DNA of 47,395 nt from Clostridium gallinarum (GCF_014836325.1 NZ_JACSQZ010000021.1:1-47395), one strand, 5' to 3'; positions 36,253 to 44,384 are shown, counted from the first letter of the stretch. The notes: generated from the sequence alone by a model not told the origin. Numbers and translations: made by a program.

Positions 36253-37809
36253 TTAAAGAGTTGCTAATACATCTTCAACTTCCTTACGTACATCAGGTAC
36301 TTCAATTCCAAATATAATTTGAACATTATTTCCCCTCTTAACTATTCCACTATTTTTACATTTTTTTATTTCTTCTTCATTTAATAAAGAAAGATCTTTA
36401 ACATCTACTCTTAATCTAGTGAAACAATTAGTTACATTTACTATATTTTCTTTTCCACCTAAACCATTTATTATTGCTAAGGCTTCTCTAGCTCCAACTT
36501 TATTTCCTATTTTATTAACTTTAGCATCTTCGCTACTAACTTCTTCTCTTCCTGGAGTTTTAAGATTAAACTTTTTAATTATGAATGAGAATAATACGAA
36601 GTAAACAGCTATTTGAACTAAACCTAAAACAAACATTATTGGCCAATTTGTCTTTTGAACTCCTGCTATAAGGTTATTTAGAGTTATTGTTATTATTCCT
36701 CCACCTAGCATTGAAGTTACATTAAATACTTTTAATAATACTATGAATAAACCAGCTATTGCTGAGTGAATTACATATAATACTGGTGCTGCAAATATAA
36801 ATAAGAAATCAAATGGCTCTGTTACACCAGAAAGGCAAGCTGTAATTGCTAAAGGCATTAATAGCGCCTTAACACTTTGCTTATTTTCTTTAAATGCAGT
36901 TTTATAGAATGCTAATGCTATACCTATATAACCAAAAGTTTTAGTAAAACCAGTTGCCATATAATAAATTGTATCTGAGAACTTTGTTACTGATGGATTA
37001 CCAAACTCAGCAATTGTTATAGCATAAGCACCAGCTACAGTTTGCTCTCCAACTTGCATTACTCCACCAATATCTGTGAATTGGAATGGAACATAAACTA
37101 AGTGATGTAAACCTGTTGGTATAAGTAATCTTTCTAAGAAACCATATATAAATAATCCAAAGCTTCCACTATTTTTAATTAGTACTGTTAAAGCTTGTAT
37201 TCCTTGAGCGACTACTGGCCATACAAATGTAACCATAACTCCTAGAGCTAAACTTACTAAAATCATTAATATAAATGAGAATCTAGTTCCTGAATACATT
37301 GCCCAGTAACCTTTAAACTTAGAATCGCAAGATTTATTAAATATATATCCTACTAAGCAACCAATAATTATTCCACTAAATACACCCATGTCAGATACTT
37401 GAATTCCTAAAACTGAAGCTTGTCCAGTACCTATTAAACCTAACATTTCATTTGGAGTTTTTAACATCTCAAAAGTTTTTAAAGTAATATTATTTGCTTT
37501 TAAAAACATTAAGTAAGACATAAAGGATATAATCGATGCTTGATGCTTCTCCTTTTTAGCTAAAGCTGCTGCAATTCCTATACAAAAAATTATTCCTAAA
37601 TTATTAACTAAAATCATTATGCATTCATAAATCAGCTTTCCTACTAATTGGATTGGTGTCCATTTTAAAAATGGTAAAAATTGATTAACTGTTGTGTTAG
37701 TTAAAAGAACACCTAAAATTAAAATCATACCTGCCACTGAAAGATACATAAGGGGTTGAACCATAGCCTTTGCAAATTTCTCTGCCGATGCTAAAAATTT
37801 TTCTTTCAT
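36253..37809 (-). CDS. malB: PTS alpha-glucoside-specific EIICB
   Basis: Membrane PTS permease that imports and phosphorylates alpha-glucosides such as maltose. 518 residues. The IIC part (about 1-420) has around ten membrane segments with motifs GLHHLVYVPFQFT and LSGVTEPFDFLFIFAAPVLY of the glucose/glucoside family. The IIB domain (about 440-518) carries the phosphocysteine Cys462 in NVTNCFTRLRVDV. There is no IIA domain, so a separate or shared EIIA is needed. The ATG has GAAAGGAAG upstream. The gene follows licT and its own RAT/terminator and a cre-like site at 37849, so expression should require LicT antitermination and be subject to catabolite control. GH4 follows 125 nt downstream. Confidence 0.93.
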   Translation of the reverse strand: MKEKFLASAEKFAKAMVQPLMYLSVAGMILILGVLLTNTTVNQFLPFLKWTPIQLVGKLIYECIMILVNNLGIIFCIGIAAALAKKEKHQASIISFMSYLMFLKANNITLKTFEMLKTPNEMLGLIGTGQASVLGIQVSDMGVFSGIIIGCLVGYIFNKSCDSKFKGYWAMYSGTRFSFILMILVSLALGVMVTFVWPVVAQGIQALTVLIKNSGSFGLFIYGFLERLLIPTGLHHLVYVPFQFTDIGGVMQVGEQTVAGAYAITIAEFGNPSVTKFSDTIYYMATGFTKTFGYIGIALAFYKTAFKENKQSVKALLMPLAITACLSGVTEPFDFLFIFAAPVLYVIHSAIAGLFIVLLKVFNVTSMLGGGIITITLNNLIAGVQKTNWPIMFVLGLVQIAVYFVLFSFIIKKFNLKTPGREEVSSEDAKVNKIGNKVGAREALAIINGLGGKENIVNVTNCFTRLRVDVKDLSLLNEEEIKKCKNSGIVKRGNNVQIIFGIEVPDVRKEVEDVLATL

Positions 37810-37848
37810 ACTTTCTCTTCCTTTCGAAATAAAATTATATTTTAAATT

Positions 37849-37862
37849 TGAAAACGTTTTAA
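37849..37862 (-). promoter_or_regulatory. cre-like site (CcpA) before the PTS gene
   Basis: TTAAAACGTTTTCA on the minus strand matches the cre palindrome with one change. It lies just after the LicT-controlled terminator and about 40 nt before the PTS start codon, so CcpA could act as a roadblock there. Confidence 0.6.
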
Positions 37863-37869
37863 TAAGGAT

Positions 37870-37950
37870 AAAAAATATAGACCTAAATTATACTTAAGAA
37901 AATTTTTCTAAATATAATCTAGGTCTAGCCTGCTTTACCAGTAACAATCC
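37870..37950 (-). promoter_or_regulatory. Second RAT antiterminator and terminator (licT-PTS gap)
   Basis: The RAT sequence runs 37950-37922 on the minus strand (GGATTGTTACTG, then GCAGGC) and its 3' edge overlaps a terminator stem (TAGACCTAGATTATA pairing with its near-inverse, down to 37878) ending in TATTTTTT. RAT begins inside the licT stop codon (TAG shared). LicT-type protein binding would stabilise the antiterminator and let transcription pass into the PTS gene. Confidence 0.9.
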
Positions 37951-38780
37951 TAATCTCTTATAACTTTTAATAAATGTACCATTAAATAAACTTTTTCTTG
38001 TTTTAAAATTTCATAATTAAAAGTAGTTTTTATATACTCTTCTACCTTTTCAACACAAAGCTCTAACTTTGACTCTTTTCTTTTAAGTAAATCATATAAA
38101 TCATCTACTTCGTCTATTGTTTTTGTAGAATCAGTTATTATTCTTTGTGCTAAGAATTTTAAATGAGTAGTTAATCTTGAATAATCTAATCTATTTTCTG
38201 TTAAATCTATATTATAAATTTCTTTTAATATTTTTGAAACTCCAGAACATAAGACTAAAATCTTTCTCGTATTATTAGTTCCAATATCTAAACATGCATT
38301 TACAATATGTATTGCTATATAACTTGCTTCATCAACAGGTAATTTTTCTCCTGTATATTTCTCTACTATATCTAATGCTCTTAAACCAATTTTATACTCT
38401 TCAGAATATAAGGATTTAATTTCGTTACTCATAAGGTTAGGTAGAATTAATCCTTCTTTAAGTCTTTCCACTGCACAGAAAATATGATCAGTTAAAGATA
38501 TAATAATTTGACTACTAAGTTTTATATCTAATTCTTTACTTGCAATTCCAATTATTTCTTCAACAGCTTGAAAATATTCAATTGGAGTATTTTCAAAAAT
38601 CTCATTAAACTTGCTTTTACTTTCATCTTCTATAAAATATCTTTTTTCTATCTTATCTTCCTCTATCAAATCGCCAACCTTTTTCTTAAATCCAATACCT
38701 GAACCTTGTACTATCACTTCTTTATTATCATCAGTAATAGTAGCTACTATATTGTTATTAAACAACCTGATAATTTTCAT
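37950..38780 (-). CDS. licT: BglG/LicT-family transcription antiterminator
   Basis: RNA-binding antiterminator, 276 residues. The N-terminal CAT domain (about 1-55, KIIRLFNNNIVATI and GSGIGFKKKVGD) binds RAT hairpins. Two PRD domains (about 65-170 and 172-276) carry the expected regulatory histidines in LTDHIFCAVERL, AIHIVNA, TTHLKFLAQRI and MVHLLKVI, phosphorylated by PTS proteins and HPr in family members. The ATG has GGGAG 9 nt upstream. Two RAT/terminator units flank the gene, one in its own leader and one at its stop codon, so it is predicted to control itself and the downstream PTS/GH4 genes. Substrate assignment (alpha-glucoside) comes from its neighbours, since the family often serves beta-glucosides. 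Confidence 0.93.
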   Translation of the reverse strand: MKIIRLFNNNIVATITDDNKEVIVQGSGIGFKKKVGDLIEEDKIEKRYFIEDESKSKFNEIFENTPIEYFQAVEEIIGIASKELDIKLSSQIIISLTDHIFCAVERLKEGLILPNLMSNEIKSLYSEEYKIGLRALDIVEKYTGEKLPVDEASYIAIHIVNACLDIGTNNTRKILVLCSGVSKILKEIYNIDLTENRLDYSRLTTHLKFLAQRIITDSTKTIDEVDDLYDLLKRKESKLELCVEKVEEYIKTTFNYEILKQEKVYLMVHLLKVIRD

Positions 38781-38811
38781 TAGTATAATCTCCCAACCCT
38801 AAAATTTGTAC

Positions 38812-38886
38812 AAAAAAGACCTAAATTAAACTAGAAATATAAATCAGTTTAATGTTAGGTCTTGCCTGCGCTATCAGTAACAATCC
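38812..38886 (-). promoter_or_regulatory. First RAT antiterminator and terminator (licT leader)
   Basis: On the minus strand RAT occupies 38886-38858 (GGATTGTTACTG then GCAGGC). It overlaps a terminator whose stem AAGACCTAACATTAAACT pairs with its near-inverse and ends in TTTTTT. The terminator ends about 32 nt before the licT start codon. This is the classic LicT/SacY-type leader. Confidence 0.92.
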
Positions 38887-38901
38887 ATATGTTATGGTTT
38901 T

Positions 38902-38938
38902 ATTATACAAGCCTTATTTCACTTTGTCAATGTTTACA
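38902..38938 (-). promoter_or_regulatory. SigA promoter of licT with overlapping cre-like site
   Basis: TTGACA (38930-38925) and TATAAT (38907-38902) are 17 nt apart on the minus strand, a perfect consensus preceded by TTG before the -10 box. The likely start of transcription is near 38895, just upstream of RAT. TGTAAACATTGACA (38938-38925) overlaps the -35 box and matches cre with one mismatch, so CcpA should repress this promoter. Confidence 0.88.
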
Positions 38939-38997
38939 TGAAATTTTTATTTATATTGATAAATTCAATGAATAATATTATTTCCTTTATAAATTTT

Positions 38998-39717
38998 TTA
39001 ATTTAATACAGCACATACTATAGTTCTAGCATTTTCAAACTCATAGCTACAGGTATAAAGGGTAATTATATTAGAAAAATCACTATCAATATTATTTTTA
39101 TAATACGATTTTTTCTTAAGCTCATTAATGTATTTAATATAATCTTCTTCACTAATAAAATTACTTTTTAAATTAATGTCGTTTGCCGCTTCTACAAATA
39201 CAGAAAAAACTTCATAGCTTCTCTCTTCATTTTCTGTAACTATTTTTATTTTTCCACTATCAAAGAAGTCCTTTTCCTTAAACTTATTTATAGCTGCAAA
39301 CATACTTCCATCTCTCATATTATGACCATATAAAATTAAATTTTTATCTTCTAAAGTATTTTTATAATCTAAAAATATTGCTCCTGAAATACTATTTTCC
39401 TTATAAAAATCATTGCTTAAGTAAAAATCATTATCCTCTCCTTTAACTACAGGATAATCTATTACAGTCTCTTCTACAGTAATCCAAAATTTATAATCAG
39501 GATTTATACTTTTAAGTTCTTCATACATATGATTAAGCTTATTATTTTCCTCAGTACTTACAACATTATTATTTTTTATTTCTCTAATGCTATCATAGGT
39601 CTTATCAGATTTATAATAATTATACTTTTTAATTCCTATAATTATTAAACAAACTATTATAATAAAATATAAAATTATTTTTACTATATTTATAAACTTC
39701 TTATTTATTGCTAACAC
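38998..39717 (-). CDS. srtB: Class B-type sortase
   Basis: Membrane-anchored transpeptidase that joins surface proteins to the wall, 239 residues. One N-terminal membrane helix (about 10-29), then a sortase B-like fold (WITVEETVIDYPVVKGEDNDFYL). The catalytic triad is His132 in LYGHNM, Cys223 in ITLYTCSYEF and Arg231 in ENARTIV. Upstream neighbours are a YibE/F-like gene, overlapping by 17 nt, and a phosphatase with an unusual sorting motif, its likely client. The start is uncertain: a GTG at 39717 overlaps the GAGGTG ribosome-site sequence, while an ATA codon three codons on (39708) has perfect spacing but is a rare start. The gene is intact. Confidence 0.9.
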   Translation of the reverse strand: MLAINKKFINIVKIILYFIIIVCLIIIGIKKYNYYKSDKTYDSIREIKNNNVVSTEENNKLNHMYEELKSINPDYKFWITVEETVIDYPVVKGEDNDFYLSNDFYKENSISGAIFLDYKNTLEDKNLILYGHNMRDGSMFAAINKFKEKDFFDSGKIKIVTENEERSYEVFSVFVEAANDINLKSNFISEEDYIKYINELKKKSYYKNNIDSDFSNIITLYTCSYEFENARTIVCAVLN

Positions 39718-40855
39718 CTCTTTTAATATTAGTTGTTAGTAGCCAAGATGAAATAAATGAAACTAATGGAACTGCTAAAATAACTGCTAAGCTTCCTGAA
39801 ATTCCTTGCATTATCTCAATTCCAATATCGTACATATTAATTAATTGATTATATTTTAAATTATACGCATAATTTAAAATAAGAGTATTTATTGATCCAC
39901 CTGTAAACGCTAATATTAGAGTATTAGACATAGTTCCCATCATATCTTTTCCAACATTTATTCCAGATTTAAAAAGCTCACCCTTTGATATCTCTGGATT
40001 ATGAATTTGTATTTCATTAATTGTAGATGCTATAGACATACTAACATCCATAACAGCTCCTAATGAAGCAATTAATATTCCTGCAAATAAAATCCCACCA
40101 ACTCGTAACTTTGTATTATTAGCTAGAAATACTAGCTCCTCTATTTCCGAAACGTTATATCCTGATATTTTAGCAAAATATCCAAAGCCTGCTGCAAATA
40201 CTCCTGCTATAATTACTCCAAGTATTGTACCAATCATTGCTGAAATTGATTTTTTACTTATTCCATCTATTAAATATAAACAAACAATAGATACTAATAT
40301 TATTACAACTACTGCCGATAAAAATGGGGAATAACCATTGTATAACATCGGTAAAAATAAATATATTATACATATGAACGTGAATATTAACCCAATTGCT
40401 GATTTAAAACCTTTTTTACCACCAATTAACCAAAGCATCATTAAAAAGAATCCTACAAATATATAAATAATATTTGATCTATAAAAACTATATACAGATA
40501 AAGTTACATCACTATCGTACTCACTTACTCCTACTATTACCTTCATTCCTACTGTACAATCTGCACCATAAAGATTTCCAGCAAAACTAGTAGAATCATA
40601 TATGTCCCCTTTTAAATCTCCACTTAATAATTTAACCCTTATCTTTTGATATCCAATTCTAGAACCATCCTCTTGAATATTATCTTCTAGTATTTCTACA
40701 ACTACAGCCTTTTCATAACTCGTCCCTAAACGATTAATTAATTCTACCTTATCTATTTTATTGAAAAAGTATAAAAATATAAAAAATAATAAAATAATGA
40801 CTCCAAATAATATATTCCTCTTAATATTTTTACTGCTTAATAAGCTACCTAACAT
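39701..40855 (-). CDS. YibE/F-like polytopic membrane protein
   Basis: Multi-spanning membrane protein of the YibE/F family (384 residues), function not established. One N-terminal membrane segment (about 14-31), an extracellular small beta-domain (about 45-125, with VEILEDNIQEDGSRIGYQKIRVKLL) and a run of about seven further helices. The conserved region GAVMDVSMSIASTINEI and NVGKDMMGTMSNTLILAFTG marks the family. The ATG has GGGGG 5 nt upstream. It sits between the phosphatase gene and the sortase gene and overlaps the latter by 17 nt, so the two are probably coupled. What it does for the sortase or phosphatase is unknown. Confidence 0.88.
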   Translation of the reverse strand: MLGSLLSSKNIKRNILFGVIILLFFIFLYFFNKIDKVELINRLGTSYEKAVVVEILEDNIQEDGSRIGYQKIRVKLLSGDLKGDIYDSTSFAGNLYGADCTVGMKVIVGVSEYDSDVTLSVYSFYRSNIIYIFVGFFLMMLWLIGGKKGFKSAIGLIFTFICIIYLFLPMLYNGYSPFLSAVVVIILVSIVCLYLIDGISKKSISAMIGTILGVIIAGVFAAGFGYFAKISGYNVSEIEELVFLANNTKLRVGGILFAGILIASLGAVMDVSMSIASTINEIQIHNPEISKGELFKSGINVGKDMMGTMSNTLILAFTGGSINTLILNYAYNLKYNQLINMYDIGIEIMQGISGSLAVILAVPLVSFISSWLLTTNIKRGVSNK

Positions 40856-40905
40856 AATACCCCCTAGTATAATGAAAAATTTAAAATTAATAATGAAGAA
40901 TTAAG

Positions 40906-40953
40906 GAAAAAATCCTTCGGATTTTTATAAGGAGCTGACTTAGCCAACTCCTT
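40906..40953 (-). terminator. Two tandem hairpins after the phosphatase gene
   Basis: On the minus strand AAGGAGTTGGC pairs with its near-inverse (wobble pairs only fit the minus-strand RNA), then AAAAATCC-GAA-GGATTTTTT follows as a typical terminator. This would reduce, though perhaps not stop, transcription into the YibE/F gene 50 nt further on. Confidence 0.8.
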
Positions 40954-40968
40954 TTTAATTTCTTTTAA

Positions 40969-43158
40969 TTAAGCTTCTTTTTTTATTTTTATTTTCTTAA
41001 ACTTTAATATAGTTAAACCTAGTATTGATAATGCTAAAACTCCATATACATATATATTATATGAATCTCCTGTATTTACAGTTGCATTTCCTTTATTAGA
41101 ATTATTGTTACTATTTGAATTGTTGTTTTCATTTTTATCTGAATTAGTATTTTCGTTATTTTCTACTGAAGTGTTCTCTTTTACTATTACTTTTGATTTA
41201 AAAGTTTTAATTGCTTCTTCTAATTTAGTAACCGCTTCATCTACAACTGTTTGACTAGCTTCATTTGAAGATGCTACACTTTTAGCTTCTTCTATCGCTA
41301 ATACTAAAATTTCTTTATCTTCTAATTTATAATTACCTTCTTCACTTCCTATAACAGCTCCTTCAAGTAGCTTTGTAGCTTCTTCTATTACTGAATTTAA
41401 TTTTTCTTTATTTCCTTGTAATACAAGAGAATTCATAGTTGTATTTAAATCTGTATAGGCTTTAGTTATTATATCAGAAGTAGCATCTGATTGAGCTGAT
41501 ACAGCCTTTGCATTAGCAAGAGCTCCTTCAAATAAAATCCAAGATGATGATGTATAATCAGTTTTAATTTTTTCTTCTGCAATCTTTATTAAATCAAGTA
41601 AGTTTGTCTTATCAAGTGATTTTACTATAGTATAAGTTTCATCTATTTTTTCCATAGTATCTGTTCTATAAGTGCTTATAGATAAGCTTACTTCATTAAC
41701 ATTTATACTTGAGAAAGTTGGAACATCTTCTTGCCATCTATTTGCTATATAAGCTTGTTGTCTTGGAACATTGTCATAATATTTACTACCTGATGCTGAG
41801 TTTGCAGTTATATAAAGTATTCCATCAGGATTAACTACTTTACCAGCTTCAATATTAAGATTGGTTACTACAGCATTTTTATCTTCAATACTTGCTAGAT
41901 AATCTAAATAAGCTTTATCAGTTACTAAATTTTCATATCCACTTTCAAATTCTTCATCAAAGAAATCTTCATATTCTTCTTCACTTATAAATGTTTGTTC
42001 ATCTATTACTCCACCCTTTAAGATTTTTGATCTTGCATAAGTGTGATCATGTCCTGTTAAAACAAGATCTATATTATTTTCTTCAAATATAGGAACTAAA
42101 GAATATCTAAGTTCTACAATTTCTGGTTCATTTGAATGTTCTCCTGAACCATAAATATCTTGATGAAGTGTAATAACTCTCCACGTTGAGTCTTTAGCAC
42201 TATTTACAGCCTCTTCTATAAACTTTTTATGCTCTGCTATATTTCTATTATTTGTATTTAAATTAATAAATAATGTATTTCCATATGTGTAATAGTAATT
42301 TCCACCACCTATAGTTGAGCCTAGTTCACTTGCATTAGGATTATTAAAATGATATGAATAATTTCCACTAACAGCATCATGATTTCCAAGAGTTGTAGCT
42401 GTAGGTAAAGATTTTAATGCATCTGGGCTTAAATATCCTGCATATTCAATTTCATTTTCTGTATAAACTAAAGCTTCTTCTGTAGTAGCTTTTTTATTTC
42501 TTATAGAAATTTGATCCCCTGCTGAAATCATAAAACTTGTATTTGGAAATAATGATAAAGCCTTACTTAAAGTATTGTTCCAGTTAAAAGTATCATTTCT
42601 TACAGACTTATCTTGACCTATAGCTTCACTTTCACCAGTAGCTGTATTTTTTAATGATGATCCAATTTGAGGATCTCCTACTAAAATAAAACTAAACTTT
42701 TCAGTATTTTGAGTATTAATTTCTATAGCTTCACTCCAATTTCCATTTGTGCCATAGCTATAAAAATACTTAGTATTATTTTCAAGTCCTATTACAGTAA
42801 CCTTATTTGATAAATATCCAGGAACTGCACTACTTTGAGCCCCATCAAATTCAACAGCATCACTCATCTCCTTATTCTTACTTATCTTTACCTTAGGTGA
42901 TGATTCATCTGTTTTGGAGTACCAAGCAAAATTTAATTCGCTTTCATTTTTTCCTGGTGCTATAGATAATTGAGTCCAATCATTTTTTATAGTTTCCCAT
43001 TTTTCACACCATTCTTCCCAAGCTCCATTTTTTGCAGCTTCTGTTTGAGATGCTTCAGTCCAACCATCATTTACAGCTGCAAATACAGTATTACTTGTAG
43101 ATGAAATCATAACACCTAACATTATTGCAGCAATTACCCTTTTAGTTCTTTTTATCAT
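40969..43158 (-). CDS. Wall-anchored purple acid phosphatase-like metallophosphoesterase
   Basis: Secreted phosphohydrolase, 729 residues. Signal peptide (about 1-28, cleavage after VFA), a purple-acid-phosphatase N-terminal beta-domain (about 60-150), and a metallophosphoesterase domain (about 155-400) with metal-binding motifs VGDPQIG, SAGDQIS, LGNHDAVSG, ITLHQDIYGSGEH and TGHDHTYAR. Two FIVAR units follow (about 520-665), then an Asn/Ser-rich spacer. The C-terminus has a sorting-like signal VNTGDSYN, a hydrophobic helix and a KFKKIKIKK tail, with no leucine or proline of LPXTG. The ATG has GGGGG upstream. It probably releases phosphate from extracellular organic phosphates and is a plausible substrate of the adjacent class B sortase (inference). 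A phosphate-responsive promoter is possible upstream. Confidence 0.9.
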   Translation of the reverse strand: MIKRTKRVIAAIMLGVMISSTSNTVFAAVNDGWTEASQTEAAKNGAWEEWCEKWETIKNDWTQLSIAPGKNESELNFAWYSKTDESSPKVKISKNKEMSDAVEFDGAQSSAVPGYLSNKVTVIGLENNTKYFYSYGTNGNWSEAIEINTQNTEKFSFILVGDPQIGSSLKNTATGESEAIGQDKSVRNDTFNWNNTLSKALSLFPNTSFMISAGDQISIRNKKATTEEALVYTENEIEYAGYLSPDALKSLPTATTLGNHDAVSGNYSYHFNNPNASELGSTIGGGNYYYTYGNTLFINLNTNNRNIAEHKKFIEEAVNSAKDSTWRVITLHQDIYGSGEHSNEPEIVELRYSLVPIFEENNIDLVLTGHDHTYARSKILKGGVIDEQTFISEEEYEDFFDEEFESGYENLVTDKAYLDYLASIEDKNAVVTNLNIEAGKVVNPDGILYITANSASGSKYYDNVPRQQAYIANRWQEDVPTFSSINVNEVSLSISTYRTDTMEKIDETYTIVKSLDKTNLLDLIKIAEEKIKTDYTSSSWILFEGALANAKAVSAQSDATSDIITKAYTDLNTTMNSLVLQGNKEKLNSVIEEATKLLEGAVIGSEEGNYKLEDKEILVLAIEEAKSVASSNEASQTVVDEAVTKLEEAIKTFKSKVIVKENTSVENNENTNSDKNENNNSNSNNNSNKGNATVNTGDSYNIYVYGVLALSILGLTILKFKKIKIKKEA

Positions 43159-43192
43159 TTACAAATCCCCCTTGCAATGTATTTACAAAAGG

Positions 43193-43242
43193 ATTATATA
43201 ACAATAATTTTACATTCTTGAATTTTTTAACATTTTTTAACT
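43193..43242 (-). promoter_or_regulatory. Candidate promoter with Pho-box-like repeats
   Basis: On the minus strand TATAAT (43198-43193) has a weak -35 (TCAAGA, 43221-43216) at 17 nt. Just upstream two TTAACA/T half-sites repeat at 10 nt (43227-43232 and 43237-43242 read on the plus strand). Direct repeats of this kind resemble PhoP sites of Bacillus, which would fit a phosphatase gene. No experimental support is visible. Confidence 0.4.
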
Positions 43243-43327
43243 TAAGTTTTACTCTTATATAAGTTACCACTAAATCCTTAACATAAATTTTACTAAAAAG
43301 TGAACCTACACCTATATAATTTTGCTT

Positions 43328-43351
43328 ATCTCATCACATTTGCTCCAAGTC
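43328..43351. repeat. Decayed copy of the GCGCATGC core element
   Basis: On the minus strand GACTTGGAGC is identical to the start of the core at 8924, and the remainder differs mainly by transitions (GCATGCGACG becomes AAATGTGATG over the aligned part). Ten-base arms TTTTGCTTAT and ATAAGCAAAA occur at 43320-43329 and 43406-43415. The 451-nt gap 43159-43609 otherwise holds the phosphatase promoter and the kdgA terminator and shows no gene. Confidence 0.5.
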
Positions 43352-43503
43352 ATCACAAAATTAAAGAATCACTTCAAAGCTAAAAGAAAGAAATTAAAAA
43401 ATTAAATAAGCAAAAGAGATATTACACTCAGATATTTAAAGTTTATAACTTCAAAAATATATTGATTATATTCTTAACTGTAGCTTGGTTTGTAAATAAT
43501 ATA

Positions 43504-43557
43504 AAAAATATATAATAAAGCCACTCATAAACTGAGTGGCTTTATTATATATTTTTT
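43504..43557 (-). terminator. Terminator after kdgA
   Basis: A perfect 16-bp stem (43512-43527 with 43533-43548, AAAGCCACTCA in the arm) with a 5-nt loop is followed by AT-rich sequence with T-runs on both sides, so it may act in both directions. It ends the uronate gene set. Confidence 0.88.
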
Positions 43558-43609
43558 AATTATACTATCTCTTTATATAATTCGATTAAATAAAAATTTA
43601 ATTAAAAAA

Positions 43610-44233
43610 TTACTTTTTCACTTTTGCTATAACTTCACTACAATATTCTTTTACACCAGAAGCTCCCATAGCTTTATAAACTTTATTTAAATCACTACCA
43701 ATTCCACTACAATCCGCTCCAATTTCTATCCATTCAGTGATATTATCCTTATTTACTCCACCAGTTGGCATTATATTAATATCTTCAAATATTGATTTAA
43801 CTGCACCTATAAAGCCCTTTCCAACAACATTTCCTGGGAATATTTTTATAAATCTTATCCCTAATTTATATACTTTATTTACTTCTGACATTGTCATTAA
43901 TCCTGGAATTATTAATATTTTTCTTTCTTTTGAATAATTTATTATTTCTTCATCAACACAAGGAGAAACAATAAAATCTGCATTATTTTCAATACATTCA
44001 TCTACAGCATCTTTACTTAAAACTGTTCCTGCACCAACGCATATATCCTTGTAATTATCTTTTAATTCTTTTATTAATTTAGGTCCGTTTGGTACACTCA
44101 TAGTTATTTCTATGATTTTCATACCACCTTCAATTGCTGCTATACTAATTTCTTTAGCCTCTTCATATGTCTTAGTTCTAATAACAGCTACAGCTTTTTC
44201 TTCTTTAAATATATTATATATTTTTTCAAACAT
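43610..44233 (-). CDS. kdgA: KDPG/KHG aldolase
   Basis: Cleaves 2-keto-3-deoxy-6-phosphogluconate to pyruvate and glyceraldehyde 3-phosphate. 207 residues, normal for the class I Eda family. The Schiff-base lysine is in IRFIKIFPGNVVG (about residue 133), the catalytic Glu is in IIEITMSVPNG, and the phosphate-binding loops are in MPTGGVNKDNI and GIGSDL. GAGG lies 8 nt before the ATG. It is the last of uxaC-kdgK-kdgA and is separated from kdgK by 215 nt containing two hairpins, one with the dispersed core element. The gene completes the lower part of uronate degradation, feeding glycolysis. Confidence 0.93.
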   Translation of the reverse strand: MFEKIYNIFKEEKAVAVIRTKTYEEAKEISIAAIEGGMKIIEITMSVPNGPKLIKELKDNYKDICVGAGTVLSKDAVDECIENNADFIVSPCVDEEIINYSKERKILIIPGLMTMSEVNKVYKLGIRFIKIFPGNVVGKGFIGAVKSIFEDINIMPTGGVNKDNITEWIEIGADCSGIGSDLNKVYKAMGASGVKEYCSEVIAKVKK

Positions 44234-44301
44234 CTTTTATACCTCATCTTTTATATTCATTTTTACTTCTCTTATTAAATTGCTTTTAACTCATAAAAAA
44301 A

Positions 44302-44367
44302 TGTTAAAGTATCATATCTAGGTTCCGTCGCATGCGCTCCAAGTCACCTTGCTATGATATTTTAACA
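44302..44367. repeat. Hairpin with the conserved GCGCATGC core, kdgK-kdgA gap
   Basis: Arms 44302-44316 and 44353-44367 pair over 15 bp with one G-U. The 36-nt loop contains the 22-nt core (44324-44345) identical to that at 8924-8945 but in the opposite orientation. The stem sequence is unrelated to the stem at 8898-8972. There is no T-run in the minus-strand RNA, so it is not a standard terminator. Confidence 0.75.
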
Positions 44368-44384
44368 CTTACAAACTAAAGGAT

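Noticed and set aside
38998..39717. Class A housekeeping sortase for the LPXTG enzymes
   Set aside because: The ITLYTCSYEFENAR catalytic region and the N-terminal helix with long insert fit class B; the LPXTG proteins probably rely on another sortase.
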